DNA of 64,000 nt from Paenibacillus alba (lineage in GTDB: Bacteria > Bacillota > Bacilli > Paenibacillales > NBRC-103111): NCBI RefSeq assembly GCF_013204855.1, contig NZ_JABMKZ010000026.1:48606-112605 (forward strand), read 5' to 3'. The notes under the pieces are model-generated. The model did no database searches. It was given only the letters and a program-made list of their open reading frames with translations, and had not been told where the DNA came from. Made by a program: the position numbers and the translations under genes. This document shows, in pieces, positions 53,580-62,102 of this stretch; position 1 is the stretch's first letter, and every line of letters starts with the position of its first letter.

Positions 53580-55130
53580 ATGGCTTTACAGAATAAAACA
53601 GGCTTATATTTATTTTTGGGCAGCAGATGGGTTCTGCTGTTAATTGGCATGTTGGTCTATACCCAAGCCAGCGGAGTTTCTCCGGGGCTGCTATTGATTG
53701 CGGTGCTTTTTCAAACGATATATAGCCTCGTACATTTGGACAAAATGCGCAGAAAGGTTGCTTTCCTGGCGGTTGCAGCGGATGTGTGCTTTGGTTTTGG
53801 CATGCTTTGGCTGACCGGCGGGCTGTCGAGTCCCTTTTTATTCTATAGCTTTACGGGTCTTGGGATGATTAAACGATTTGTGGCTTGGAAGCCTTATTAT
53901 GTGATTTCACTTGGGTATGTGATTATGCTTCCCACAGTGTTTGCTCTGACGTCAAGCAGCTCTATTTATAGTTATGTGCTGGCTCATTTCACCTATGGTT
54001 TTGTCATTTTTGCGTTTTTTTGCGTGGTAGGACTTGTGCACTATACGCTGCAAAACTTGCGCAAACAGTATCGCAAATTTGTGATGATTTACTCCTCGCG
54101 GCATATGGGGGTATACCCATTTAAACAAAGAACGATTTACCAAGTGGAAGAATTGCTCAAGAAGGTTCTGGATGACCGCGAAGTCATTCTTTGCTTGGAG
54201 AGTGCTGGTCCTTACGAGAAGATTCAAAGCTGGAAGCATACCTATTTTACAAACTATATGAAACAAAATACGCCCTCCAGCCCGAGACTTTTTACGAACC
54301 TGCCGTTTCCGACGGGTGAAGTTGTGCCTCTGTATATCCAAACCCTCGTTGATCGTAATGGCAAAGTGTACGGTTGGCTGCTCGTCAAAGCAGAGAAGCA
54401 GGAACTGTCCATTTTGCACAAAATGTACATGCAATTTATTCTTGTGAAGCTGGAAGCCTTTCATTTTACCAATGAGGAATTGCAGGATGCGGAAGAAACA
54501 GCTGTGGCGATAGAGCGCAATACGATTGCTCAGAACATTCATGATGGCATTACCCAGGAGCTGTTCTTCATCTCGATACAACTGTTTCAATTAAAAAATG
54601 CGCTTCCCTCCGAGGCGCGCGAGACCGTACTGCCTTATGTGACCGAGATCGAGAAGAAAGTGAAAGAAAGTCACCGGGATATTCGTCAGTTCATTATCGA
54701 GCTTAAGGATGAGAAGCGAAAATTCAATCTTCATCATGCTATTGAGAAGCTCCTTTATCGGGTTACGGAGCATACCGAGGTGAAACCAAAGTTCGAAAAC
54801 ATCGGTTGGGTGGCACATGAACAGTTGGATATTGAAGAGGCGATCTATCATTTGGTCGAAGAAGCAGCGAATAATGTCATTAAGCATGCGCGTGCCAAAC
54901 ACATTCATGTGAAAATTGAAGTGACCAGCGTCCAATGGACAATTATGGTGAAGGATGATGGGATAGGAATGCAAAGCTCATCCATGGCTCAAGAGGGAAG
55001 ATTCGGACTTGGCGGCATGGAGAAGCGAATCAAAGCTTTGAATGGGGCTTTGTCTTTTCATTCTGAGCTGGCTGTGGGGACAACCGTTACCGCCTACATT
55101 CCGCGTGAAAGGAGCATAGCCTATGTATAA
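53580..55130 (+). CDS. DesK/NarX-type membrane histidine kinase
   Basis: This 516-residue kinase has five or six membrane helices in residues 10-165, a GAF-like region (about 180-300), the phospho-acceptor His321 in AQNIHDGITQELFF (HisKA_3), and a HATPase domain with EEAANNVIKHA, KDDGIGMQ and GRFGLGGMEKRI. AGGAG lies 9 bases before the ATG. It overlaps the next gene by 8 bases, and a second receiver gene lies divergently, so one kinase seems to serve two receivers. The signal is unknown. Confidence 0.9.
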   Translation: MALQNKTGLYLFLGSRWVLLLIGMLVYTQASGVSPGLLLIAVLFQTIYSLVHLDKMRRKVAFLAVAADVCFGFGMLWLTGGLSSPFLFYSFTGLGMIKRFVAWKPYYVISLGYVIMLPTVFALTSSSSIYSYVLAHFTYGFVIFAFFCVVGLVHYTLQNLRKQYRKFVMIYSSRHMGVYPFKQRTIYQVEELLKKVLDDREVILCLESAGPYEKIQSWKHTYFTNYMKQNTPSSPRLFTNLPFPTGEVVPLYIQTLVDRNGKVYGWLLVKAEKQELSILHKMYMQFILVKLEAFHFTNEELQDAEETAVAIERNTIAQNIHDGITQELFFISIQLFQLKNALPSEARETVLPYVTEIEKKVKESHRDIRQFIIELKDEKRKFNLHHAIEKLLYRVTEHTEVKPKFENIGWVAHEQLDIEEAIYHLVEEAANNVIKHARAKHIHVKIEVTSVQWTIMVKDDGIGMQSSSMAQEGRFGLGGMEKRIKALNGALSFHSELAVGTTVTAYIPRERSIAYV

Positions 55131-55551
55131 AGTAGTGATAGCCGATGACCGTTCAATTGTTAGAGAAGGACTACATATTCTACTTCAAAGCTGTGGAGAT
55201 TATACGGTCGCCGGAGAGGCAGCGGACGGGAACGAAGCGATCGCACAGTCGCTTGCTTTGGCGCCGGACCTGCTTCTGACGGATTTGAAAATGCCCGGAA
55301 CATCGATCATTGAAGGAGCTCGGGCGCTAAAGGATACTTATCCGGCCATGAAGATTATTATCTTAACCGCATTTGACGAGAGCGAAGATATTTATCGCGC
55401 TATCAAAGCTGGGGTAGATGGTTACTTAATGAAAGATACGAGCCCAGAGGTCATTCTATCCACGATCGATGACGTGATGAAAGGGGCTACTTGTTTTCAG
55501 CCCAAAGAGAACAGCTACGATGAGCCTGGCTTAAGGAGGAATGTGCTATGA
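55123..55551 (+). CDS. Receiver protein without output domain
   Basis: This 142-residue receiver has Asp54 in LLTDLKMPG, the acidic pair DD, Thr in ILTAFDES and Lys in YLMKDTSPE, so it is a NarL-type receiver by sequence. After the receiver only about 20 unstructured residues follow, with no HTH. It overlaps the kinase start-to-stop by 8 bases and the next membrane protein by 4. It may act by binding a partner, perhaps the HD-GYP-like protein, and not DNA. A truncation of a longer regulator is possible, but the tight overlap with the next gene suggests it is stable. Confidence 0.88.
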   Translation: MYKVVIADDRSIVREGLHILLQSCGDYTVAGEAADGNEAIAQSLALAPDLLLTDLKMPGTSIIEGARALKDTYPAMKIIILTAFDESEDIYRAIKAGVDGYLMKDTSPEVILSTIDDVMKGATCFQPKENSYDEPGLRRNVL

Positions 55552-56669
55552 AATATGTGCAACGCTTCTCTGAGCAGCCTGCCGACCAGCTGATGATGGC
55601 TATGATTGGGAGCATGGCTTTTATCTGTGCATTAAGCGGTTGTTTTTATATGTTAATAAGCGGAAATGCGGAATCCAAGCTATATACGATGACCTCGCTA
55701 ACGGTTTCTCTTTTTTCGTGGGGGATGTACGGCATTCAGAAAAGTATACCTAAGGATAGCCCTTATTCGAAGCTCATCACTCCCGCGCTGATTTTCCTGG
55801 TCGTTGTTGTGATAACGTTATACAATCCAATGGCTTTGCAGCAGATGTGGGTGGCATTGATCTTTTTCCCCATTATGCTCAGTTTGCTCGTAGATTATCG
55901 CATGTATCTGTATGGCATCGTAATATTTATTATATATTTCTCGATCTTTCATATATTTGGTCCTACGGTGAACAACGAGGGGTTATCTCCAATCATTATG
56001 GCGACGACCAAAGCCGTATATGCCCTTGGCACGATGATTCTGGGAGGCATTATTAGTTTAACCTTCCATCAGCATAAAAAGCGCGTGGAAGCTGCCGCTT
56101 TCCAGCAGCAGAAGCAGCAGGTCATTAACCTGCTGCAATGTTTTATCCCCGTTGGAGAGCGGAAAACACAAACCTCCCGCAAAGAGATCGGAGAAATGAG
56201 CGCTTTGTTGAAAGCGCTTGTGACGCAGTATGGCGGCGGGCTGCGCGTGCAAGAATGGGAGATCGACTTGTTGTCGCTTCTGCATTTTGTAAGTCGGGTC
56301 AAGCTGCCGGACTATATGTTCGAAAAGGAAGGGAAGCTGTCGGAATTCGAGTTCGAGGTGGTGCAGGAGCATTGCTATATGGCGAAGGAATTATGCGAGG
56401 GCATCCCTGATTTTCTAGAGGTGGAGAAAGCTTTCCTCTATCATCATGAAAAGGTAGACGGTACCGGTTATCCGTATCAGTTATCGGGCAATCAGATTCC
56501 GCTCCTCTCGCAAATGCTTGGTCTCGTTGAAGTTTTCCTGGCCTTAACGACACCGCGGTCATACCGAGAAGAGATGTCGCAGCACGAAGCGTATGTGGAG
56601 ATTCAAAAGCTTGTCGGCAAGTCTTTTCGCGGAGATATTGTAGATGCATTTGGCAAAGTGATTGGTTAG
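55548..56669 (+). CDS. Membrane protein with degenerate HD-GYP domain
   Basis: This 373-residue protein has six membrane helices up to about residue 190, then an HD-GYP-like domain. The second half is conserved (HHEKVDGTGYPYQLSGNQIP around His299-300, then PRSYREEM). The first half is degenerate: the HD pair is LLHFVSR (His246-Phe247), and the later DVFDALT has become EVFLALT, so several metal ligands of c-di-GMP phosphodiesterases are lost. AAGGAGG precedes the ATG. It may sense or bind a nucleotide or the receiver next door instead of hydrolysing c-di-GMP. Confidence 0.85.
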   Translation: MKYVQRFSEQPADQLMMAMIGSMAFICALSGCFYMLISGNAESKLYTMTSLTVSLFSWGMYGIQKSIPKDSPYSKLITPALIFLVVVVITLYNPMALQQMWVALIFFPIMLSLLVDYRMYLYGIVIFIIYFSIFHIFGPTVNNEGLSPIIMATTKAVYALGTMILGGIISLTFHQHKKRVEAAAFQQQKQQVINLLQCFIPVGERKTQTSRKEIGEMSALLKALVTQYGGGLRVQEWEIDLLSLLHFVSRVKLPDYMFEKEGKLSEFEFEVVQEHCYMAKELCEGIPDFLEVEKAFLYHHEKVDGTGYPYQLSGNQIPLLSQMLGLVEVFLALTTPRSYREEMSQHEAYVEIQKLVGKSFRGDIVDAFGKVIG

Positions 56670-56805
56670 CAAGCGGAAAATATCCAGTATTACCCTGCGG
56701 GGTACACTCCTTCTCTTCACATAATCAGCCTCTAAAATGTGGCATATTAGTAACAGTCTAGTTGGCTGTACCAAACCACAGAAGGCAAGGAGTGAATTTA
56801 CACCC

Positions 56806-57576
56806 GTGTACTACATCCGTATCCTTACCGCCATGCTTGTTATGCTGCTCGGGCAGGCCAGCCTGGCATCTGCCGATGGCTCGTATCATTTTGGCTTTAA
56901 AAAAAGCATAAACGGACAACGCCCGTCCATTGATGAGGAAGGCTTCAAAGGCTTGCTGAAGCGGCATGAAGCGATCTTTACAGGCGACCTTTCGGTCAAA
57001 GAACTATACTTAACCTTCGATAATGGCTATGAGCAAGGGTATACCGGCAAGATTTTGGACGTTCTGAAGGAGAAGCAGGTGCCTGCCATTTTCTTCGTCA
57101 CAGGTCACTACATCAAAACCGAGCCAGAGCTGTTGAAGCGTATGGCGCAGGAAGGCCACTTGATCGGCAACCATTCTTGGAGTCATCCCGACATGAGTCA
57201 AATATCGGCAGACCGCATCAAGAAAGAGCTGGATCAAGTGAAAGAGGGCGTCAGCGCTGTCACAGGCCAAACGGAGATGCGCTACCTGCGCACGCCGCGG
57301 GGCGTATTCAACGGCCAGTCCTTGACCGTCAGCCAGCAGCTTGGCTACACGAACGTCTTCTGGTCCGTTGCGTATCGCGATTGGGAGCCTAAGCATCAGA
57401 AGGGCTGGGAATACGCGTACAAAAATGTGATGGCGCAGCTGCACCCCGGCGCGGTGATACTGCTGCATTCGGTATCCAAAGACAACACCGAAGCACTCGC
57501 CAGAATCATTGACGACGCCAGGAGTCAAGGTTATCAGTTCAAAAGTCTCGATGAGATGAAAACACACACGCCATAG
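56806..57576 (+). CDS. pdaA: PdaA-like polysaccharide deacetylase
   Basis: This 256-residue exported NodB-fold enzyme has a signal peptide (YYIRILTAMLVMLLGQASL, ending ASADG). The metal site is in LTFDNGYEQGYT and NHSWSHPD; the PdaA-type variant DNGYE in place of DDGxx is notable. YLRTPRGVFN and ILLHSVSKDN follow. The family removes N-acetyl groups from muramic acid to make the muramic-delta-lactam of the spore cortex. GTG 56806 is chosen because AAGGAGTG lies 11 bases upstream and gives a normal signal peptide. Expression in the forespore is expected but not shown here. Confidence 0.85.
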   Translation: MYYIRILTAMLVMLLGQASLASADGSYHFGFKKSINGQRPSIDEEGFKGLLKRHEAIFTGDLSVKELYLTFDNGYEQGYTGKILDVLKEKQVPAIFFVTGHYIKTEPELLKRMAQEGHLIGNHSWSHPDMSQISADRIKKELDQVKEGVSAVTGQTEMRYLRTPRGVFNGQSLTVSQQLGYTNVFWSVAYRDWEPKHQKGWEYAYKNVMAQLHPGAVILLHSVSKDNTEALARIIDDARSQGYQFKSLDEMKTHTP

Positions 57577-57632
57577 AGTGAATAGGAATGCGGCCACTCT
57601 ATAGCAAGAGACAATTGGGGCTAGAAAGTAGA

Positions 57633-57663
57633 AAAAGCTCATCCCATAATGGGGTGAGCTTTT
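57633..57663 (+). terminator. Rho-independent terminator
   Basis: AAAAGCTCATCCC / GGGGTGAGCTTTT, 13 bp. Confidence 0.8.
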
Positions 57664-57684
57664 GTGGTTATATGGAGATGAGAA

Positions 57685-57860
57685 GGAAATAGGGTACGCT
57701 ATTTACGCGGAAAAGGTGGAATTTTGGCTGAAAAGGAACTGAGATACGCTATTTGCTCGGAAACATTCATTTAATCGGTGAAATTGAACAAATAGCGTAC
57801 TGTAGTTCCGCTTGCGCCGCAAACTGGCCTAATCCAGATAGGATAACGTACTGTAGTTCC
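57685..57860. repeat. Four-copy direct and inverted intergenic repeat
   Basis: Direct copies of GGAACT-N4-TACGCTATTTGC-like sequence stand at 57685 and 57735 (50 bases apart), and inverted copies end at 57809 and 57860 (51 apart). Two direct plus two inverted units would fold into a large cruciform. No gene lies in 57664-57899. It looks like a REP-type dispersed repeat. Confidence 0.65.
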
Positions 57861-57899
57861 GTTTGATGATCCTCTGGGGGACTTGGCAGCTCCGAAGTA

Positions 57900-58805
57900 T
57901 TAAGCCTTTGTCTTGAGATAGTTTTCAACGGTTGATTTCGTTTTTTGCTCATCCAGCCATGTCGACGCCAACGTCGATAACTTTTCATCGGTTAGTGTTT
58001 GTTTAATATCCTTCGTTTTTTCCTCCAATGTTGGCGTAGAGGCAGCTTTATGATCGGTTACTTTGATGATGTCATAGCCTGTGCTGGTCTTCACAGCTTC
58101 ACTAGTCGCACCTGTGCCCAAAGCGAATACCGCAGTCTCGAAGGTAGGGTCCATACTGCCTTTGTCAATATATCCAAGCGCACCGCCCTTATCCTTCGTT
58201 GCTGTATCTAGAGATTTCTCCTTGGCAATGGCAGTAAAGTCGCCTCCGTTTTTCAAATCCGCTAAGATCGCATCAGCTTCCTCCTTGGTTGCTACAGAAA
58301 TATGTGAAGCTTGTACCTGTTCAGGATTTTTCAGAGACTCCAGATTGTCGTCATAGTATTTTTTAATTTCATCATCCGTAATTGTGACTTGAGGGGCTAA
58401 AATCTTCTTCAACAGCACTTGGCTTTTCATATTTTTCTTTAAATCGTCCAGCGTCATGCCATAGGAAGTAAGTGCTTGTTGAAATTCGGTGTCAGAGCCG
58501 TAAGAACCTTGAATCTTGGAGGTTTCTGCTTGAATATCGTCATCGGTTACTTGGACACCGGATTTCTGGCTTTCTTGGTTGATTAGCTCCTCGGATATTA
58601 ACGTATCCAGCGTTTGTTCGCCGCCGCTGCCTACCATTGCGTCATAAAGCTGTGTTTTCGTGATGGCAACTCCGTTCACTTTGGCTACGGCAGCTTCATC
58701 TGTTTTCTTCAGAGGTGGATATACGAGTACATAGGCAATCATAATGAGGACAAGCAGGGTAGAAACCCACTTCCATTTGGGACTGATTTGTATATGGTTA
58801 TTCAT
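57900..58805 (-). CDS. PrsA-like foldase, membrane-anchored
   Basis: This 301-residue extracytoplasmic foldase has one N-terminal membrane helix (WVSTLLVLIMIAYVLVYPPL), a SurA/PrsA-type region (VAKVNGVAITKTQLYDAMV) and a parvulin-type peptidyl-prolyl isomerase domain (about 165-260; VQASHISVATKEEADAILAD, then GGALGYIDKGSMDPTFETAVF). ATG 58805 is chosen because AAGGGAGATC lies just upstream; the longer frame has no site. Unlike PrsA it has no lipobox, so it is anchored by a membrane helix. It would help fold secreted proteins; the secreted proteins at 50-52 kb are candidates. Confidence 0.88.
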   Translation of the reverse strand: MNNHIQISPKWKWVSTLLVLIMIAYVLVYPPLKKTDEAAVAKVNGVAITKTQLYDAMVGSGGEQTLDTLISEELINQESQKSGVQVTDDDIQAETSKIQGSYGSDTEFQQALTSYGMTLDDLKKNMKSQVLLKKILAPQVTITDDEIKKYYDDNLESLKNPEQVQASHISVATKEEADAILADLKNGGDFTAIAKEKSLDTATKDKGGALGYIDKGSMDPTFETAVFALGTGATSEAVKTSTGYDIIKVTDHKAASTPTLEEKTKDIKQTLTDEKLSTLASTWLDEQKTKSTVENYLKTKA

Positions 58806-59342
58806 TGAATGATCTCCCTTCGAAACATTTGATTTCGTTGTGCTAAGGTCATTATGCCTACTTAAACTGAAAGGGGCTTGAGTGAATGCTGAAAGGTTCA
58901 TGAAAATGGTGGATAAAAATGCCAGGTAGATGAAGGATCAGCCAGAAAGAGAGATGTGTTGAAAGAAAACAAAGTATTAGACTGAAAAATAAAGATGTAG
59001 ACCGAGACTGAGAAAATAAAGTCTTGACTAAGTGGCCAGGAATGATGATTACTAACTAGAGCTGTATTAATTCATGATGTGATAATAAAGTCCTAGACTG
59101 CCCCTACCTTTTTCTAAATAACAGTCATAACAAGTAAATAAAATGTGAGAATAATTGAGACATAAACCCCGCTGTTATCCTAAAAAAAGTAATTATATTC
59201 ATCTAATGTAATATTAAACTACACAATTCTCCAAAGAAACTGATAAAGGATACTTTTGTGCTATGGTAAATCAAGTCTAATAAAGTTAATATATGGGAAT
59301 ATAAAGACGGCCGCTTTTAATACAATTAAAGGGAGTAGAATT

Positions 59343-59876
59343 ATGGTATATCAAAAATACATGCGTCTTACTACTTTATTGCTTGCGCTTTTTACTGTTT
59401 TATCTATTTCGTATACTGTAAATGCTTATAATCTTCAGGGTCACAAGTTTACAAGTCACACTTTCCATTACTATGATGCTACTTTGAGCGATTTTTATGA
59501 TGAGTCTTCAGATGTAGCGATGAATAATTGGTGGAATTCTCCTACCCAAATTGGATTTACACCTACTTCAGACGTGAACTTAGCTGAAATAAATATAACT
59601 GGTGCATACTATGGTGATAACGGAAATACTGCGTCTACTCTAGTCTGATCTCAAAATGGAATAGCTAGTAAAGCAGAAATAAAAGCAAATTATACTCTTA
59701 TGGACAAGGTTGATGATTTAAAGAAATCTGCTACTTTTACACATGAACTTGGGCATGTTTTCGGAATTAATCACGTATCATCATCAGCCCAAATCATGTA
59801 GTCATCATTGATAGGAAGAACAGTATACACACCACAAAACGATGATATTGCTGGCGTGAATTTTTTATACCCTTAG
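59343..59876 (+). pseudogene. Matrixin-type metalloprotease broken by two in-frame stops
   Basis: ATG 59343, with GGGAG 7 bases upstream, starts a signal peptide (RLTTLLLALFTVLSISYTV, ending NAYNL). The frame continues to TAG 59874-59876 with no frameshift but is interrupted by TGA 59646-59648 and TAG 59798-59800. After the first stop it encodes HELGHVFGINHVSSSAQIM, the complete zinc-binding motif HExxHxxGxxH of metzincins and its Met-turn. The wanted enzyme would be about 177 residues, the size of a bare matrixin. As written only the first 101 residues are made, without the active site. Both stops would be single-base changes from sense codons. Confidence 0.8.
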
Positions 59877-59894
59877 GAGAGGCAAGGTACCTTT

Positions 59895-60443
59895 ATGAAT
59901 AATGTTTTCAACAACAAATACACTTACATAATATGTATATTACTCGCAATTATTGTCGCTTTTAGTGTAGTTTTTTTTGAAAAGAAAAATAAGTCAGAAT
60001 CCATCGTTAGGATAGATGGTGAATTTGCAAATGAATATCCAACAGTAGAAGCGCTTAAACAAGACTCCGAATTAATCTTAGAAGTTACAGCTAATAGTGT
60101 TAATACTTTGAAATATGAAGGTCTTGTGTTTTCTATAGCAGACTCTAATGTTAAAAAGGTATATAAGGGCTCAGTTCCAGGTAATACAGTGAAAATTTTA
60201 GAAACCGGTGGTACTTTTGAAGGTAAAGAGTACATCTTTGAAGATAGTCCAGTTTTTAAGGTCAATGAATCAGCAATTGTCTTCCTAAAGAAATATAGTG
60301 GTCCGGTTGCAAGTGATGCATACTACGTAACGGGTTCTATCCAAGGAAAGTTTAGAATGGCTGGTGGTAAACTAAAACCTCCACATTTTGCTCCTGGGGA
60401 ATTAGCTAGTGTAAGAGATTTGAATAATCTGAAACTTAACTAA
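59895..60443 (+). CDS. Membrane-anchored exported protein
   Basis: This 182-residue protein has an N-terminal membrane helix (YIICILLAIIVAFSVVFF) and an extracytoplasmic beta-rich domain (LILEVTANSVNTLKYEGLVF; VKKVYKGSVPGNTVKILETG). It starts 18 bases after the end of the metzincin frame and shares its AT-rich composition, so the two were probably an operon: a secreted protease and a membrane partner or inhibitor. The second half resembles the soft pattern of proteins that bind or carry small ligands, but no family is recognised. The function is unknown. Confidence 0.7.
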   Translation: MNNVFNNKYTYIICILLAIIVAFSVVFFEKKNKSESIVRIDGEFANEYPTVEALKQDSELILEVTANSVNTLKYEGLVFSIADSNVKKVYKGSVPGNTVKILETGGTFEGKEYIFEDSPVFKVNESAIVFLKKYSGPVASDAYYVTGSIQGKFRMAGGKLKPPHFAPGELASVRDLNNLKLN

Positions 60444-60451
60444 TCATCATA

Positions 60452-60503
60452 AAACAGCGGCAGTCTAGGACTTTATTTTATCAGTCCATGGCTGCCGCTG
60501 TTT
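60452..60503 (+). terminator. Rho-independent terminator
   Basis: AAACAGCGGCAG and CTGCCGCTGTTT pair over 12 bp; the loop contains the right-hand 19-bp inverted repeat of the cassette. Confidence 0.7.
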
Positions 60504-60640
60504 CTTTTATTGGGGTCAGTCTAAAATTTATTTTACTAAATCTGACGAGACTGTAATTCGAAAAGACGCATGGGATCAACTCATTCAGTCTAATACATTA
60601 ATTTCTTCTGACAAGATGGTCTGCGCGAATTTATATTGTA

Positions 60641-60682
60641 TACAAATTAATTGTTGACAATATTAAATGAAATTGATATGAT
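60641..60682 (+). promoter_or_regulatory. trx operon promoter with MarR/OhrR-like operator
   Basis: TTGACA (60654-60659), 17-base spacer and TATGAT (60677-60682) form a strong sigma-A promoter. Overlapping its -35 is TACAAATTAATTGTT (60641-60655), one base from a palindrome of the OhrR/MarR type TACAATT-AATTGTA, and TTGTATACAA (60636-60645) is a second exact palindrome. Peroxide-type control of this thiol operon is a reasonable inference. Confidence 0.6.
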
Positions 60683-60772
60683 TCATTCATAAAGTTTGCT
60701 TCAAATTAAATTTATAACAACTTAAATTGACGCCAACAAATTTCGGATAGGCAAGACAAAGGAGGAATTCCT

Positions 60773-61702
60773 ATGCATCACAAAGCGATTATTATCGGTA
60801 CTGGTCCTGCAGGATTAACCGCAGCCATTTATTTGGCGAGAGCTAACGTGGCCCCACTCGTCATCGAAGGCATACAACCCGGAGGTCAGTTGACAACAAC
60901 GATCGAGGTCGATAACTTCCCAGGCTTCCCAGACGGAATTACCGGACCGGAGCTTATGGACAATATGCGGAAACAAGCGCTGCGCTTCGGAGCCATGATA
61001 CAGTCCGGCCGTGTTGCTGAAGTGGATACTTCCAAGCGCCCTTTCACTTTGTTTTTAGAAGATGGAGGGAAGCTCACAGCAGATGCGCTCATCATCTCAA
61101 CAGGAGCCTCGGCCAAAAAGCTGGGCATCCCAGGCGAATCCGAGAATATCGGCAAAGGGGTAAGCACTTGTGCGACATGCGACGGATTCTTCTTCCGCAA
61201 TAAGAAAATCATCGTCATTGGCGGCGGGGATACCGCGATGGAAGAGGCGCAGTTCTTGACTCGATTCGCTTCATAAGTGCGCGTGGTTCATCGCCGAGAC
61301 GATTTGAAGGCATCGAAAATCATGCAGGATCATGCCCGCGGCAATCAAAAAGTCGCTTGGAGCCTCAACCGCACCCCCCTTGAAGTGGTGGCGGGCCCGA
61401 TGGGTGTGAGCGGACTGAAAGTGCTCAATAATGTGACTGGCGAAGAGGAACTGCTTGAAGCAGACGGTATCTTCTTAGCGATCGGACATACCCCGAACAC
61501 AGCATTCCTTGGCGGACAGCTGCCAACGGATGAACTGGGCTACTTACAGGTCATTTCGGGAACGTCGCAAACCGGTGTGCCAGGCATCTTTGCCTGTGGC
61601 GATGTGCAGGATGGCATTTACCGCCAAGCCATTACCTCGGCAGGAAGCGGGTGTATGGCTGCACTGGACGCAGAACGTTACATCTCTGAGCAGCACGCGT
61701 AA
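60773..61702 (+). pseudogene. trxB: Thioredoxin reductase gene with an in-frame nonsense codon
   Basis: The frame encodes a complete 309-codon thioredoxin reductase: FAD-binding GTGPAGLTAAIYLAR, redox pair Cys133 and Cys136 (STCATCDGFF), NADPH-binding GGGDTAMEEAQFL, and the final FAD motif GIFACGDVQDGIYRQ. Codon 168 is TAA (61274-61276), where the family has Lys before VxVVHRR; reading continues in the same frame at GTG 61277 as VRVVHRRDDLKASK. No frameshift exists. The first half keeps FAD and the active-site cysteines but lacks the rest of the NADPH and FAD domains. AAAGGAGG lies 5 bases before the ATG. It is either a recent loss, a sequencing error, or a read-through. Confidence 0.85.
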
Positions 61703-61737
61703 CGAATAAGTTAAACCAATACTAGGAGGAATCAGCC

Positions 61738-62049
61738 ATGTCAGTTAACCATATTTCCGATGCTACATTCCAAAGCGAAACAGCGGCAGGCACCGTACTC
61801 GTCGATTTCTGGGCACCTTGGTGCGGCCCTTGTAAAATAATCGCTCCCATCCTCGATGAGCTTTCCGCCGAGATTGGCGATGCTGCTAAAATCGTAAAAA
61901 TCAATGTGGACGACAACCCCGAGTCCGCTGCCAAATATAACGTCATGAGTATTCCGACCTTGCTTGTTTTCAAGAATGGGCAAGTCGTTGATCAGCTTGT
62001 TGGTGTTCAGTCCAAAGAGAAACTGAAAGCAGTGATCTCGCAAGCTTAA
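61738..62049 (+). CDS. trxA: Thioredoxin
   Basis: This 103-residue thioredoxin has the active site FWAPWCGPCKI near residue 28 and the cis-proline segment MSIPTLLVFKNGQ. It reduces disulfides in cytoplasmic enzymes and takes electrons from TrxB. TAGGAGGAAT lies 7 bases before the ATG. It is the second gene of the trxB-trxA-tpx unit. If the reductase is really broken, this protein depends on another reductase. Confidence 0.95.
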   Translation: MSVNHISDATFQSETAAGTVLVDFWAPWCGPCKIIAPILDELSAEIGDAAKIVKINVDDNPESAAKYNVMSIPTLLVFKNGQVVDQLVGVQSKEKLKAVISQA

Positions 62050-62102
62050 GACAATAGCTGTGGATAAAGTCGCATTTCAATATAAATTCAGGAGGAATAT
62101 AT

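Larger units (their letters stand above)
59084..60477. mobile_element. AT-rich cassette bounded by 19-bp inverted repeats
   Basis: GGCAGTCTAGGACTTTATT occurs at 60459-60477, and its exact inverted copy at 59084-59102. Weaker variants of the same motif flank both ends (near 58977-59035 and 60514-60555). Between them lie the broken metzincin gene and the anchored protein gene, both clearly more AT-rich than trxB or prsA on either side. No transposase is encoded. It may be a non-autonomous mobile cassette or a duplicated regulatory pair. No gene is seen in 58806-59342. Confidence 0.5.

Noticed and set aside
59646..59800. Selenocysteine or pyrrolysine recoding of the TGA and TAG in the metzincin gene
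   Set aside because: The stops lie at positions not expected to need either residue, no SECIS-like hairpin was seen, and two different stops in one short gene fit decay or error better.
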